This document shows positions 36,301 through 46,743 of a stretch of DNA of 64,000 bases, piece by piece (the first letter of the stretch is position 1; each line of letters opens with the position of its first letter). Made by a program: the position numbers and the translations under genes. The notes beneath the pieces are model-generated. The model saw only the letters and a list, made by a program, of their open reading frames with translations. It ran no database searches and was not told where the DNA came from. The stretch is taken from assembly GCA_033297075.1 (NCBI GenBank), contig MU858045.1, forward strand, positions 744,001-808,000, read 5' to 3'. The stretch is from Rhypophila decipiens. Lineage: Eukaryota; Ascomycota; Sordariomycetes; Sordariales; Naviculisporaceae.

Positions 36301-38006
36301 TCGACCCGTTCACTGCTGATACTACCTATCATTTTTGGCAGGATAACCCAGCTAAACTCATCCTCTATGGTTTGACTCGGAGTGATGTATTCTCGGGCGC
36401 ACAGAAATGGCACAGGCTGCCAACTAAATATGTTTCAGCTCTGCCGTTTGCTGTCCAAAGCCGAAACGAAGAAATTATAATCGCTCTACTGGACGCCGGA
36501 TACGAAGCCGATAGCTTCACCCTGAGGCTGGCCGTATCTATGCAGTTGACCTTAAGTCTTATCCAGAGACTCACTGAACACTGCACCAATGTGGATCCAT
36601 TTTGCGCTATGGATGATGACTCTAAATGGATTGATAAAGATACGCCTCTCCAGATTGCGGCGTGGCGAGGACGGACGGACATAGCTAGCGTCCTTTTATC
36701 TCACGGTGCCAAAATAAACGAGATACGACCTCGAAGCGATTTCTGGGACGGCACCCAGAGTGCTCTCACCGAAGCCATTAAGAACAAGCAATGGCCTACA
36801 GTCAGTTTTCTGCTTGATCGAGGGTCAGACGTTAACGGGCCAGTATGGTCACCAAAGCAGCCATTTGTAACTTCACCATTACAATTAGCAGCTAAGGCAG
36901 GCTATATTGGCATTGTGCGCCGATTACTTGCCGATGGTGCAGACGTGAATGCTCAAAGAAGTATGCTTCACGGATATACAGCTCTTGAAGGGGCTGCTAT
37001 GGCTGGCCGCATAGACACTGTTAGCCTGCTGCTCGCTTCTAATGTCCACACAGAAGGTTATGGTCGCGTTCAGTTCGTCAAAGCAATCTTTGAAGCTTCC
37101 AAGAAGGAACATGGCGCAGCTGTCGCTATTCTCAGGTCCCACAGGCCATGGACCGCCGAAGATCAAAGTATCTGGGAAGAACTAGAGCAGGAGTGGGATC
37201 GCGACCCCTGGTTTCTTCACCCAGCGGAACATTCTCCTGGAGAATTGGTCAACATTATTGCTACAGTACAGGATAAAAAACCCGAGTCACGATGGCAAAA
37301 GCCATTTTGTCCACAAGATTGGAGCAAGAGTGCTGCCACCGAGGTGCTGAAGTATGCCAATATTGTCATTGCAGAACACCCCGAGATCACAGCTTCAGAC
37401 GCAGAAGATAACGCCGCACGCGTTGCGGAGACAGCCTTCCTTGATTGCATTGGGAAACAGTTGAAGCCAGGATTTTGGCTTGGCCATGTCTTTGGTAGAT
37501 CAGAGAAACCGGAGCAGGCATTGAATGCTGTATCCCGAGCACTTCAAGAATGGGCTTCATCTATGCGTTCGGCAGATGTACCCGATGAATCAGACACCCT
37601 TGGGGATGGAGCTCAGTTATCCTGGGATGAGGACCTTTCTGGAGATGCTACGTCGGGAGTGGAGGATTTCGCCATGGGAGCTTGTGACGAAATCAACACC
37701 TTTGAAGACATGGAAGGTACGTTTGAACCTCTGAATGACACCCCCATACCAGGACGAAATGACCAAACTAACGGCTCAGATGTTGTGGAACATGGTGAGA
37801 ACCAAGGAGAGGCGAGAGGAAAGTTTCGAGGACAACATGGAGGATTCCTGGGAAGAAGCGAGACGGAGAGCCATTCTCAGAGACATGCTGGGGGAAGAAG
37901 AAGCGCCTTTTATGCCTGTGGATTTCCAGATTTGAACGGTATTTGCGCACCAGAAGAATGGACTGGAATGAATGGGCATCCGGACAACCAGGTCCCAACA
38001 TGTTGA
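33308..38006 (+). pseudogene. Clr5-domain ankyrin-repeat gene, frame-broken
   Basis: The 5' part is clean: exons 33308-33465, 33526-33728 and from 33792 splice in phase into a Clr5-type domain (start MMSLDVPRSR; landmarks WESWKSLIRDRF, ITAELHHRGFDIT and RLTSWGIRRKL). A long ankyrin protein of roughly 1500 residues should follow, with units such as SPLQLAVVRGSIELVKVLLD and TPLQIAAWRGRTDIASVLLS. The homologous reading changes frame near 34215-34243, near 35640 and near 36290, where no GT-AG intron of fitting length exists. The frame carrying ankyrin units stops at 34303, 35646 and 36319 in turn. A likely intron at 37717-37779 is still intact. Clr5-ankyrin proteins are common, fast-evolving and of unknown function in Sordariomycetes. 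Real decay or several sequencing errors are both possible. Confidence 0.8.
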
Positions 38007-38601
38007 AAGAGACAGGGCTAATGCTGAGTGCAAAGTAGAGAGCGAATATTTCGGATCATTGTAATGCTTCAGACCTCATACTTTCGTCATGTTTTGGGGA
38101 CTATCTTATACTTTATTTATAAACTCGTCACATCTGTTGTCTTCAAGAACATATAAATTACAAGACTTGCGTCGTTGATTACCTAAAGTAGGTCATCTGA
38201 TCCATGGTATTAATTAGTACTAAACGTTAACTTGGACTCTAACGCCCAACACCCCCCAAAAAAGTGAATTCTCATGAGTTGGTTTCCGAAAAAATCGCAG
38301 TTGAGATTCCCGTTGAAACTTTGAGCGAACTGATGCCCCGCTTATGTAATCGAATCAGATGGAGCCCAACGTGACGGGAGCGGGTTGCCTAGGTATGAGC
38401 TCTTTCCATCTTTCTTAAATTCAACTCTTTGTACCTTGATTAGGCAGGCACGCAGGGACCTTGGGAAACGACATCTCACTCGCGATTTGGTTGCTTCAAA
38501 GCCTGAGAGCTGGGCTATTCGGGAATTCTTCTTTTGCTTCATTCTCTTGGAAAGGATTTACTGTCGAGACGCACTGTCAACTCAACTCCCGGATAATCAA
38601 G
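38007..38601. other. Spacer upstream of atg10
   Basis: AT-richer stretch with the atg10 promoter and leader. Reading upstream of the atg10 ATG stays open for a while but lacks an ATG and is not protein-like. No gene seen. Confidence 0.5.
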
Positions 38602-39615
38602 ATGCACGCTTCATCTGTCAGCGGCCATGGCTCCTCCATCAAGAATTACCCTTACCTTGGCCCCGAGGAGTTCACCGAGGCATGCCACCACCTAGACAGC
38701 CAGTACTGCCGCGCCACTCTTGGTCCGGTCAGGAAGCAATGGCGGCTCAGGGCCGTCATGGCACTGAACACCTCACCGTTCTCCATGCTAGGTCTAGAGT
38801 ATCACACTTATATCCAGATCATCCGGCCGCTTGAGGATTCATCATCGGGACGTGAGGACGACGACTTGTCCCGCTATCTGGATAAGTTCTCTTTTGGGGG
38901 AGACGCGGAAGATAAAGAGATGGCAGAGGCAGAGGAGGCCGATACTGAGGTTCGTGTGCTTGCTCAATCACAACATTTCGCAGATACAGACTTGATGAAA
39001 CATGGACTTGTTGACCTGAGAAATGAGATAGTCTTTACATCCCACGGCAGAGCCCGCGAAATACAATCCAGGCTATGTCAGATACGAAATCCACCTTCAC
39101 CCGACATATCAGGTGCCCTGTCTCTGGTTCAGTCTACACGACCTCCCGTTAGACGAGCCCGCCTTCAACGTCGACACCGTCTTTCGACGCTTGGTCCCGG
39201 ATCAGTTCAAGGACGGGCTTCGAAGTGCCGTAGGTTCTATCGGTGGAATCTCTGCTGATGTACGTATGTCCCCTTCTCTATTCTGTCATTTTGCATTTCC
39301 CTTGACCTCTTTGTATGCTGTAACAAGAGAAAGGAGAATCAGAATCAGCGCTTTTATGGTAATAAGAAAAAATTGTGTTCTATGAACTAAACAAACCATT
39401 TGATATCTGTTCTTTCACAACAGCATCACCCCATTACAGGGCTTCCGTCCTTCTTTATCCATCCATGTCTCTTGGGCGACGCAATGTCGAACTTTGAGTG
39501 TTCAAGGGAGACATATCTGATGGTCTGGTTGGGCCTCGTCGGCGGCTGTGTCGGTCTGTGGGTGCCTAAGGAGATGGCTCTCGATTCACCAACGGGCCGA
39601 GGAGCGAGCGAGTAA
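38602..39615 (+). CDS. atg10: Autophagy E2-like enzyme Atg10
   Basis: Three exons (38602-38949, 39032-39259, 39424-39615) with introns of 82 and 164 nt give 255 residues. Atg10 conjugates Atg12 to Atg5 in autophagy. Seen: the N-terminal fold start (YPYLGPEEFTEACHHLDSQY), an acidic variable region near 90-116, the conserved strand YVRYEIHLHPTYQVPCLWFS, then LVPDQFKD and finally HHPITGLPSFFIHPC, where the cysteine of the HPC motif (about residue 207) is the catalytic residue. Intron 1 was placed by frame: donor at 38950 and TAG acceptor at 39029-39031 rejoin the conserved frame in phase 0. The C-terminal LGLVGGCVGLWVP strand is present. Its 3' end is only 134 bases from that of the converging U2B''-like gene. 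Confidence 0.92.
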
Positions 39616-39749
39616 CCGGCAACGATAAAATCTACGCGAGCAACTGGGTATCGAAAACTCCACTCCCCTCCTCATCGTTCTGGTTTTGGTGCCTGCGGTT
39701 TTTCTTACTCGATGCATGATTCATGCAACAGACAAGGTCATGTGACCGG

Positions 39750-40436
39750 TTACTCTTCGTCGCTGTCTTCCTCCATTGCAACGTCGGAATCACTCTCGTC
39801 TTCCTCTTCATCGCGCGTACGCTTGACACCACGGTTATCGGAGTCAGTACCCGACAGTTTTGACGGCAGACCAGCGGCTTGTGACTCGAGTAGTGCTGAT
39901 GCGGTTGAGGTTGATGGGGCAGGTGCCCCGGGTACTGGGGCGTTGAAGATGCTTTGCTGGAGATCGGTAACCTCGACGCCCGCAGCCATTGATGTTGTAG
40001 GCGGCTTAAAGCTCCCGTCCAGCTTGGAGATAATGTTGGACCGGCCCTTGCCATAGCTGATTTTCTGGAGATTGAGAGGCAGAGGTTAGTATGCTATTTC
40101 TAATTGTGCCGTAGACCAAAAAGAAAACAATGAAAGCGGGTGTCAACTTACAAGTTTCATCCCAAAGAACTCAAATCCGTCCAGTGCCCGCATCGCCAAC
40201 GTAGCGGTCTGAATGTCCTTGTAAACGATATGCGCCTGCCCCCGCATCTTCATGGTCTTGAGCGTCACAATGTCGAGAATTGAGCCATAGGTAGAGAAGA
40301 GCATATACAGCTCGATTCGGATATTGTCTTTTGTTATTTTGGCAGAGGGAATGTTCGTGACATAGAGGGTCTGGTTGGGAGGTAATGAAGTGACCTTTGC
40401 GGGGAGATTCGCAGGAGGCGCACCGCGCGTTGCCAT
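39750..40436 (-). CDS. msl1: U2 snRNP B''-type RRM protein (Msl1/U1A family)
   Basis: Two exons (40436-40152 and 40064-39750; 87-nt intron) give 199 residues. It is a U2 (or U1) snRNA-binding spliceosome component. A single RRM (about 20-95) carries LPPNQTLYVTNIPSAKITKD with RNP2, and GQAHIVYKD as RNP1; the intron falls after GFEFFGMKL and the next exon resumes with KISYGKGRSNI, as in U1A/U2B'' proteins. The C-terminus is a disordered acidic tail ending in EEDSDEE with a KRTRDEEED stretch, and there is no second RRM, which argues for U2B''/Msl1 rather than metazoan U1A. The start at 40436 is the first ATG of the frame. It shares a 426-bp divergent promoter region with the Arp2/3 subunit gene. 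Confidence 0.92.
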
Positions 40437-40862
40437 TTTCGCGGCTTCGGACGATTCGGTCGGGGATTTTGATAGATTTACAAGTTGCACGGTCGTTGAT
40501 TCTAATACCGCTCGAGAGGACCGCGGTGTGCAAATTCGAAACGGCGGCCGGGTTCACGAACAACGTGCTGCTTTTTGGTGGTGGTGAGTGCCTGTAGTGT
40601 GGGCCACTGATTGCCAGGTGAAATTGTTTGAGCTCTCGCGGGCCCCTGCAATTGATGTGGTCAGTGCACGCGACAAGCTCCCAAACCTTGGAGGCTCAAG
40701 CCCCGCCAACCCCACCATCCCCATCCAGGCCGTCAGCCTGTCACATCCACTTGACTTGGGGTTCGTTATCTCCTCCAACTTCAAGACACCTCCACCATCG
40801 ACCACAACACAAATCAAGCGATAGTAGAGAGCTACTCCTATTGCAAATAAACCAAAGTCAAC
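40437..40862. promoter_or_regulatory. Bidirectional promoter region msl1 / arc40
   Basis: Only 426 bases separate two divergent ATG codons of housekeeping genes, so both promoters and leaders are packed here. No TATA box stands out. Open frames crossing it on both strands are shadows. Confidence 0.6.
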
Positions 40863-42022
40863 ATGGCTGCTCCCGAAGTTCACCATCTTTTCCACCACCC
40901 AATCGCCGACCATTCCTTCTCGGCCGATCGGAAGACCCTCGCCGTTGCCCGGGACACCACGGTCGAGCTCTACAGCAGAGTTGGAAATGCCTTCAAGCTG
41001 AAGGATGAGCTCAAGGGCCACGACAAGACTGTAACCAGCGTCGATATTGCGCCCAACTCTGGCCGTATTGTTACCTGCTCGCAGGGCAAGTCATCATCAC
41101 CTTCGTACTAACAAGCGACCCAAGACTAACTCCTCGCCTTCTTCCAGATCGCAATGCCCTTGTCTGGGAGCCGTCTCCTCAGGGATACAAGCCTACCCTC
41201 GTCCTCCTGCGCATCAACCGGGCGGCCACTTTTGTCCGCTGGTCGCCCTCCGAGACCAAGTTTGCTGTTGGCTCTGGTGACCGTGTGATCGCGGTCTGCT
41301 ACTTCGAGGAGGAAAACGACTGGTGGGTGTCGAAGCACTTGAAGAAGCCGATCCGGAGCACCATCACCACAGTGTCGTGGCATCCCAACTCGGTCCTTCT
41401 GGCCGCGGGTTCGACCGACGCCCATGCTCGCGTCTTCTCCGCCTTCATCAAGGGGGTTGATGCCCGCCCCGATCCCAGCGTTTGGGGCGAGCGCCTCCCG
41501 TTCAACACCGTGTGCGGCGAGTACATGAACAACTCGGCCGGGTGGGTGCACTCGGTGGCTTTCTCGCCCAGTGGTGACGCCGTGGCCTTTGCGGCACACG
41601 ACAGCAGCATCACGGTGGTCTATCCCAGCGGGCCGGACCAGCCGCCCAAGGCCATCATCAGCGTCAACACCCAGCTGCTGCCTTTTATGAGCCTGATCTG
41701 GAATGGTGAGGCCGAGATCATTGCTGCCGGATATGACTGTGAGGCGTTCCGATTCAAGGGGGACAGTAATGGGTGGCAGCTTTCAGGCACGCTTGAGGCT
41801 GCAAAGAGCAGACCTGGTCTGGGTGGAGGCGACCGCGAGGAGTCGGCCCTCAACATGTTCAAACAGATGGACTTGAAGGGCAAGGTAAAGGATGATACCC
41901 AGCTAAAAACAATTCACCAAAACACCATTTCGACCATCAGGCCTTACGAGGAGAGTGGGTCGGGGGTTACGAAATTCAGCTCTTCTGGAGTTGACGGCAG
42001 AGTCGTCATCTGGCACACATGA
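40863..42022 (+). CDS. arc40: Arp2/3 complex subunit 1 (ARPC1, WD40)
   Basis: Two exons (40863-41085, 41148-42022) give 365 residues, typical for the p40 subunit of the actin-nucleating Arp2/3 complex. WD repeats run the full length: FHHPIADHSFSADRKTLAVA, GHDKTVTSVDIAPNSGRIVT, then the family hallmark TCSQDRNALVWEP, which exists only after splicing, and TTVSWHPNSVLLAAGSTD, WVHSVAFSPSGDAVAFAAHD and the last repeat FSSSGVDGRVVIWHT. The intron uses a GCAAGT donor instead of GT; because the splice restores the invariant SQDRN motif the non-canonical donor is well supported. The insert near 295-335 is the segment ahead of the last blade that contacts actin in other species. Confidence 0.96.
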
Positions 42023-42953
42023 TGATTTGGATAGATACCTTTTCTACATGCATATATCAATAAGCGAGCGGTTGACAGCGTCTTTTCAGAAACTTGGGAC
42101 AGATCTTACTTTGTCTCTCGTAGGTAGCGAATAGGAAATTCGAGTTAGCCAGTCGTTCTCACCTTTCTGCCTTGTCTCGAGTGTCCTATACCGTGTCTCA
42201 GGCCGGAGTGGTCTGTCGGTTGAGATTGTCAAGCAACTGATAATACAAGTCGGATAGGCGAACGGAGACCTGCCTATAGAGACGCATACACAACAGACGA
42301 ATGTGATGTCTTGTGGTCCTATGTTTCTTTGTCATGATATTCACTATATCACGCTAGGTAGATTTCCTTGCCCACTATCAATAGCAGGGAAGTAGACGAA
42401 AATAATAACACAACTAGCTGCTAAACAGGCCAAGTTTGGACGGTATCATGTCTCTAGATGAAAAAAAAAGAAAGACAAACTCGATCCAGCTAAAAAAACC
42501 CAAGCCAACTTTTCCGTGATATGGAAACGCAACGCCATGAACGCCCTAAGCTTTGAAACCCCACTCTTTCTTTTTCTCCATATTTTCCTCTTGTCCTAGG
42601 TGAGGCAGGTTCTGCTCCCGAGACCACCTTGATGATCTGTTTGTGTTGCTTTCGTGGTTTAGTCGATGGATGGATAGACGATTGCGACGGGTGGGCCGTG
42701 AGAGCCGAGTGAGACCGAGACCGGGACAGCAGTCCATCTCATATTCGTGGTCGCTGGCATGAATCGTTTTGGTTTGTGCCTGGATGGTTCTGTCGTGATG
42801 TTCCTCGCGCTTGACCACCTATGCCTCAGTCCATCCATATTGGCAACGACAGGTTGTATTCTCTCCTCCAAGATATTACGCCATACATAGTCCAAAGCTG
42901 GCGAAAATAATAATCTCTTCCATTTCGTACGACCGCACCACAACGCAACCAAT
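42023..42953. other. Convergent 3' region arc40 / U2AF23
   Basis: Holds both 3' untranslated regions. Minus-strand frames at 42546-42952 have no motif and lie downstream of the U2AF stop. No gene seen. Confidence 0.55.
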
Positions 42954-43580
42954 TTAATGTCGTCTCCTCGCAGGCTCAGGGCTAGGTGAACGTGTGGGAC
43001 TCCTGCTCTGCGGCCTCATCTTGAGCCACTTCTTGGTAGCTAGCTCGAGCTCGCGATCCAGCTCGGGGCTAGGATTCTTGCGATGGATAAAATTGCAGAA
43101 CCCGCCGCGAACACATCCCTCGCCGCTATTCAACCGACAGCACGCCTCCCTGAAATCCGTAACAGGCGACAGCTCGCAGTATATAGGTCTTGCGGCGTAC
43201 CATCGCGAGTTCAAATCGTCGCAGGCCTTTTGCGCGCTGTCCTCATACTTGAATCGCGCGTAGACGTTGCCGATCAAATGGTCATTGTTATTGTCGCACA
43301 CGACGAGCTCCTCCAGCTCGCCGTACTTGCACATCTCGCACCAGATGTCCTCGTAGAAGGCGTCAAAGTGGTTCTGGAGCTGCGAGGCGTTCATGCGGTT
43401 CTTGGGGTCGAAGGCGGGGTTTTGATAGAGGTTTGGCATGAGGATCGTCTGCGAGTAGGAGGGCTTGACGTGCTTGCGCGAGCACCGGTCGCCGTGGCGG
43501 CAGGCGCCGATCTTGTAGTAGAAGGAGCAGTTGACTTTGTCTTGCTCTGTGCCGAAGATGGAGGCTAGGAAGTTGGCCAT
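42954..43580 (-). CDS. uaf2: U2AF small subunit (splicing factor U2AF23/35)
   Basis: An intronless frame of 208 residues, close to the 216 of S. pombe U2AF23. The protein recognises the 3' splice-site AG as a heterodimer with the large U2AF subunit. Domain order: CCCH zinc finger 1 (CSFYYKIGACRHGDRCSRKH, 18-37), the U2AF-homology RRM (about 40-145, with NHFDAFYEDIWCEMCKYGEL and GNVYARFKYEDSAQKA), zinc finger 2 (CCRLNSGEGCVRGGFCNFIH, about 148-167), and a short RS-like tail (SRSPTRSPSPEPARRRH). All eight zinc ligands are present. The ATG at 43580 immediately precedes the conserved NFLASIFGTEQDKVNC block. A long open frame on the opposite strand is a codon-bias shadow. Confidence 0.97.
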   Translation of the reverse strand: MANFLASIFGTEQDKVNCSFYYKIGACRHGDRCSRKHVKPSYSQTILMPNLYQNPAFDPKNRMNASQLQNHFDAFYEDIWCEMCKYGELEELVVCDNNNDHLIGNVYARFKYEDSAQKACDDLNSRWYAARPIYCELSPVTDFREACCRLNSGEGCVRGGFCNFIHRKNPSPELDRELELATKKWLKMRPQSRSPTRSPSPEPARRRH

Positions 43581-46500
43581 TTTGGAGACTGCTGTGGTGA
43601 GACCCTAGAGTCGGCTGGTTGTGAGGTTGGAGTGCGACGAGCGAGAAAAGGGGCAACGGTGTCGCTGAGTGGTATCTTAATAGTATATCTTGGGTAAGTC
43701 GCCGATAGCTGCTATAAGGAATGGTGTGTTTCGTTTGCGACGAAGATCGTGTTTCGCAACAACTTTTGGAGGTTTTGGTTCAAAGTGGTGACGGCGAAAA
43801 GAAATGGAGAACAGCTCGAGACGCGATTTCTGATAAGGCCTTGTCCTCGCGCCACAGTCGATTTGCGGGGCTCACGCGATTGGTGAAACGAGATCTACTG
43901 TGGCGCAAGGCTGATCGATAAGCGTGGCTGAAGCTTCTGGAAGAATGCGACGAAACATTGAAGCCCACTGTTAGTGCACCCTACTCAATTACAGTGTAAT
44001 CGTCGCTTTCTCTAACAGAAGAATCCCACATTCAGAGTTCCCGTTTACCCTTGTTGATCATTTTATGTGCAAGATGTTTCAACTGCAACAGCAGTTACCG
44101 GTCTTGACTACCGGTATTGTCAGTTCATTCGACAGCTGAGTCGACGGTTTTCCTCAGGTGCCATTTGTATTCCAAACTTTCACACTTATGGCTGAGGGGC
44201 ATCAAAAGAGCACATATCCGAGGCTTTGGTATCGAATCTGACCCGAACCCAGCTCCCCCAGCACCTTGATGTGAGGTCCCCGATTGTAGATCTCCGATAA
44301 ACTCGAAGGCTGGATGATCCCCCCCCCCTCCCGCCATCTGCTATCTTGGTACGGATATCGCGTCGCCATTCTAGATGACATTAGCTCATCTTGGGGTTTT
44401 GGAGCGAATTTAAATCTCTCATTCAACACCCGTGGAACCCGAACACAGCTGGAGACAGAGGCACAGTCAACCCCGCTTTACAACCTCTCTCTTTTTCTCT
44501 ATCGGTTTTCTTCAGCGATGTGAAAGCATCTTCACGAACGATTTGCCATGTCATCGATATTGTCTCAGCACATTTCGGCCGGCGTGACCGTAGACGACCA
44601 ATCATAACCGACCGTACTAAGCCAGCAGTCGTAATAGATACACATCTGTGAGACATATCAGTGGGCAGAGGAAGCTCAGGCTTGCATTAATGTGATGCCG
44701 AGTTGCTTAAGTGTAGCTCCAAGGTGGATTGTTCCTGATATGGCGGTGTCCGGAAAAGAACAGATCAATCGATGGAGAGCAGCAGTGGTGGTCTTTTCGG
44801 TAGAGATGGTGTGAGCATCTGTTCCTCGCCCGGGCGATGTCTTTTCTCCCCTGGTCTCGGCACCACCACCAATGCAGGTCGTTCTCAATGGCTCCCCCGC
44901 CCCGTAGTTCCAACTCCGAGCTTGCGCAAGCTCTTTTTCTACCAATCAGTCGATATATGGCAAGAGGTGTGCCAATTGGGGCTTCCCGATCCTTCTGCGT
45001 CGTCCAATTCCTCACCAAGCTCAGGTTTTCATGTTGGAGGTAGTTTCCATGCAGCTTTTGCAGCTGTGATTCTGATGAAGCTGTTGTCGGAGTCGGAAGG
45101 GTTTCGGTATCCGTAACTCAGCTTCAAGAATAATCGGCAAGATGGATGTGCGGCAGGGATTATCCCAAGTGCCCGTCTAGTGGCTCCCAAGCTGCGGATA
45201 TCTAGCCCGCCGCGAGCACCGACTACGACTCAGTTTGATAGGGCGGCCTCCAGCTCGCCAAGGGTATGGGCCGTGTGGTTACAATCAAAATATCGGCCTC
45301 TGCAGGTTCTCGGAAGACAGCGCAGGACCGGGAAGAAGGAGGTTGGGAACAGGATATCGATCTATGTACCAAGAAACTCCAAGACCGCTGTGTGTTGCGT
45401 CAGCTGCCTCAAGCACAAACGTGCACTACACATCTGAGGAGACAGAGGAGGCAAAAGGCCCAAAACGAACAAGGTTTGAGTTTGGCTCACCTTGTTTGTG
45501 AAGGTCTGGAAAGGAGGCCAAATCCGAGTCCACAATCGTATGCTTCCTTTTCTGCTCCAATGGTTTGATTGCTGTTCAGCTCGCTTGAAATCTTGGTATC
45601 TCTCGGGTCCCCGCTCAATGCTCCCCTATGATTTAACGCAGGACACACGACATTGCACAGTTACCACGAGACAAGTTGAAGCCAGATCTCATGCCACGGT
45701 ACGCAAGACTTGGACAGAATAGAAACACAACATCATGAAGAAGAACAAGAGTCAACCCGCGACAGCTGTGCTCATTCATGTTTTTACCAGCCGAGCATGG
45801 GTGAAACTGGCTCCGCGGGTCTGGACACTAAACACCACCGGTCAGCCAGAGCCCTATTTCCCCGCCTTAGTTCTAGGGGATGTGTTTTAGTGGCAGAGCA
45901 GGAAAAGGTGGGTCACTCGGTAATCTGGTGCAAGTGATGAAGGAAAGTGCAACTTCCACACGAGCTGGCTTGCCCGGGCGGAGTCAAGATGTTGGGCGGT
46001 TCCGGCGATTCCTCTGACGTAGGGTCCATCAGGGCTGCCCCCCATGCCTATTTCGTCAGCCAATTGGCCCTGTTCGCTAGGGTCTTTCAGCGCCAAGCCG
46101 AATCTCTGCTAAACTTGGTCTTGGAATTGCTACACGTTTTTCTTGTGTAAAAGACCTTTTGCAGTCGTCCAACATCCCGTCTTCCGTGACTCTGCTACTT
46201 CCCTCTGTGTCGTTGATTCATCAAAACAGCTGCACAGCTTCTTCGTGTTCCGGGCTACAGCTTGCACCAGCTTCCATCGTTTCTCTGGTCGCGTTTCATG
46301 TCGGTTGCTTCTGAGGTTCCATCTCTTCCTCTGGATCAGCGGTGCGAGTTCCACCCAAAAAAGGAATTACCTTAAGACCCCTGCGGCCTCGTTCTCCGGC
46401 AACTTACAAGGGTTCCACCTACACTAATTACTGCACTTCGTGAGCTCTTTAACCCCTTTGCAGGCTTTTACGTGGCGCAAACGACTTGCCTTCTTCTTTC

Positions 46501-46743
46501 TCTTGAGGAGTCACGGTCTTTTTTTTAGCTGATTTCTGGCCCTCGATTGTGGCCTGACGAGAGGAAGTCGGTACAGCCATTTGACCATCACCTGTCTCGG
46601 GTCGAGCCAACAGCTCTCATCATCCCGTTAAAGCTCCCGTCCCGGCTTTTAAACTCAAACTACCCGCCAGCCACTTCATTCACCACGTCAATTGAAGTTC
46701 CCGGGTAACGGTGCTGCGAACGCAGCTTAACAACTGAGCCAAA
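43581..46743. other. 3.2-kb spacer between divergent U2AF23 and tricalbin genes
   Basis: No protein gene supported. It holds the promoters of both neighbours. A C-run of ten lies near 44320-44330. Short frames on both strands lack motifs and splice support. Confidence 0.55.

Noticed and set aside
43083..43568. 161-residue frame opposite U2AF23
   Set aside because: Antisense shadow produced by codon bias of the U2AF gene; no independent motif.
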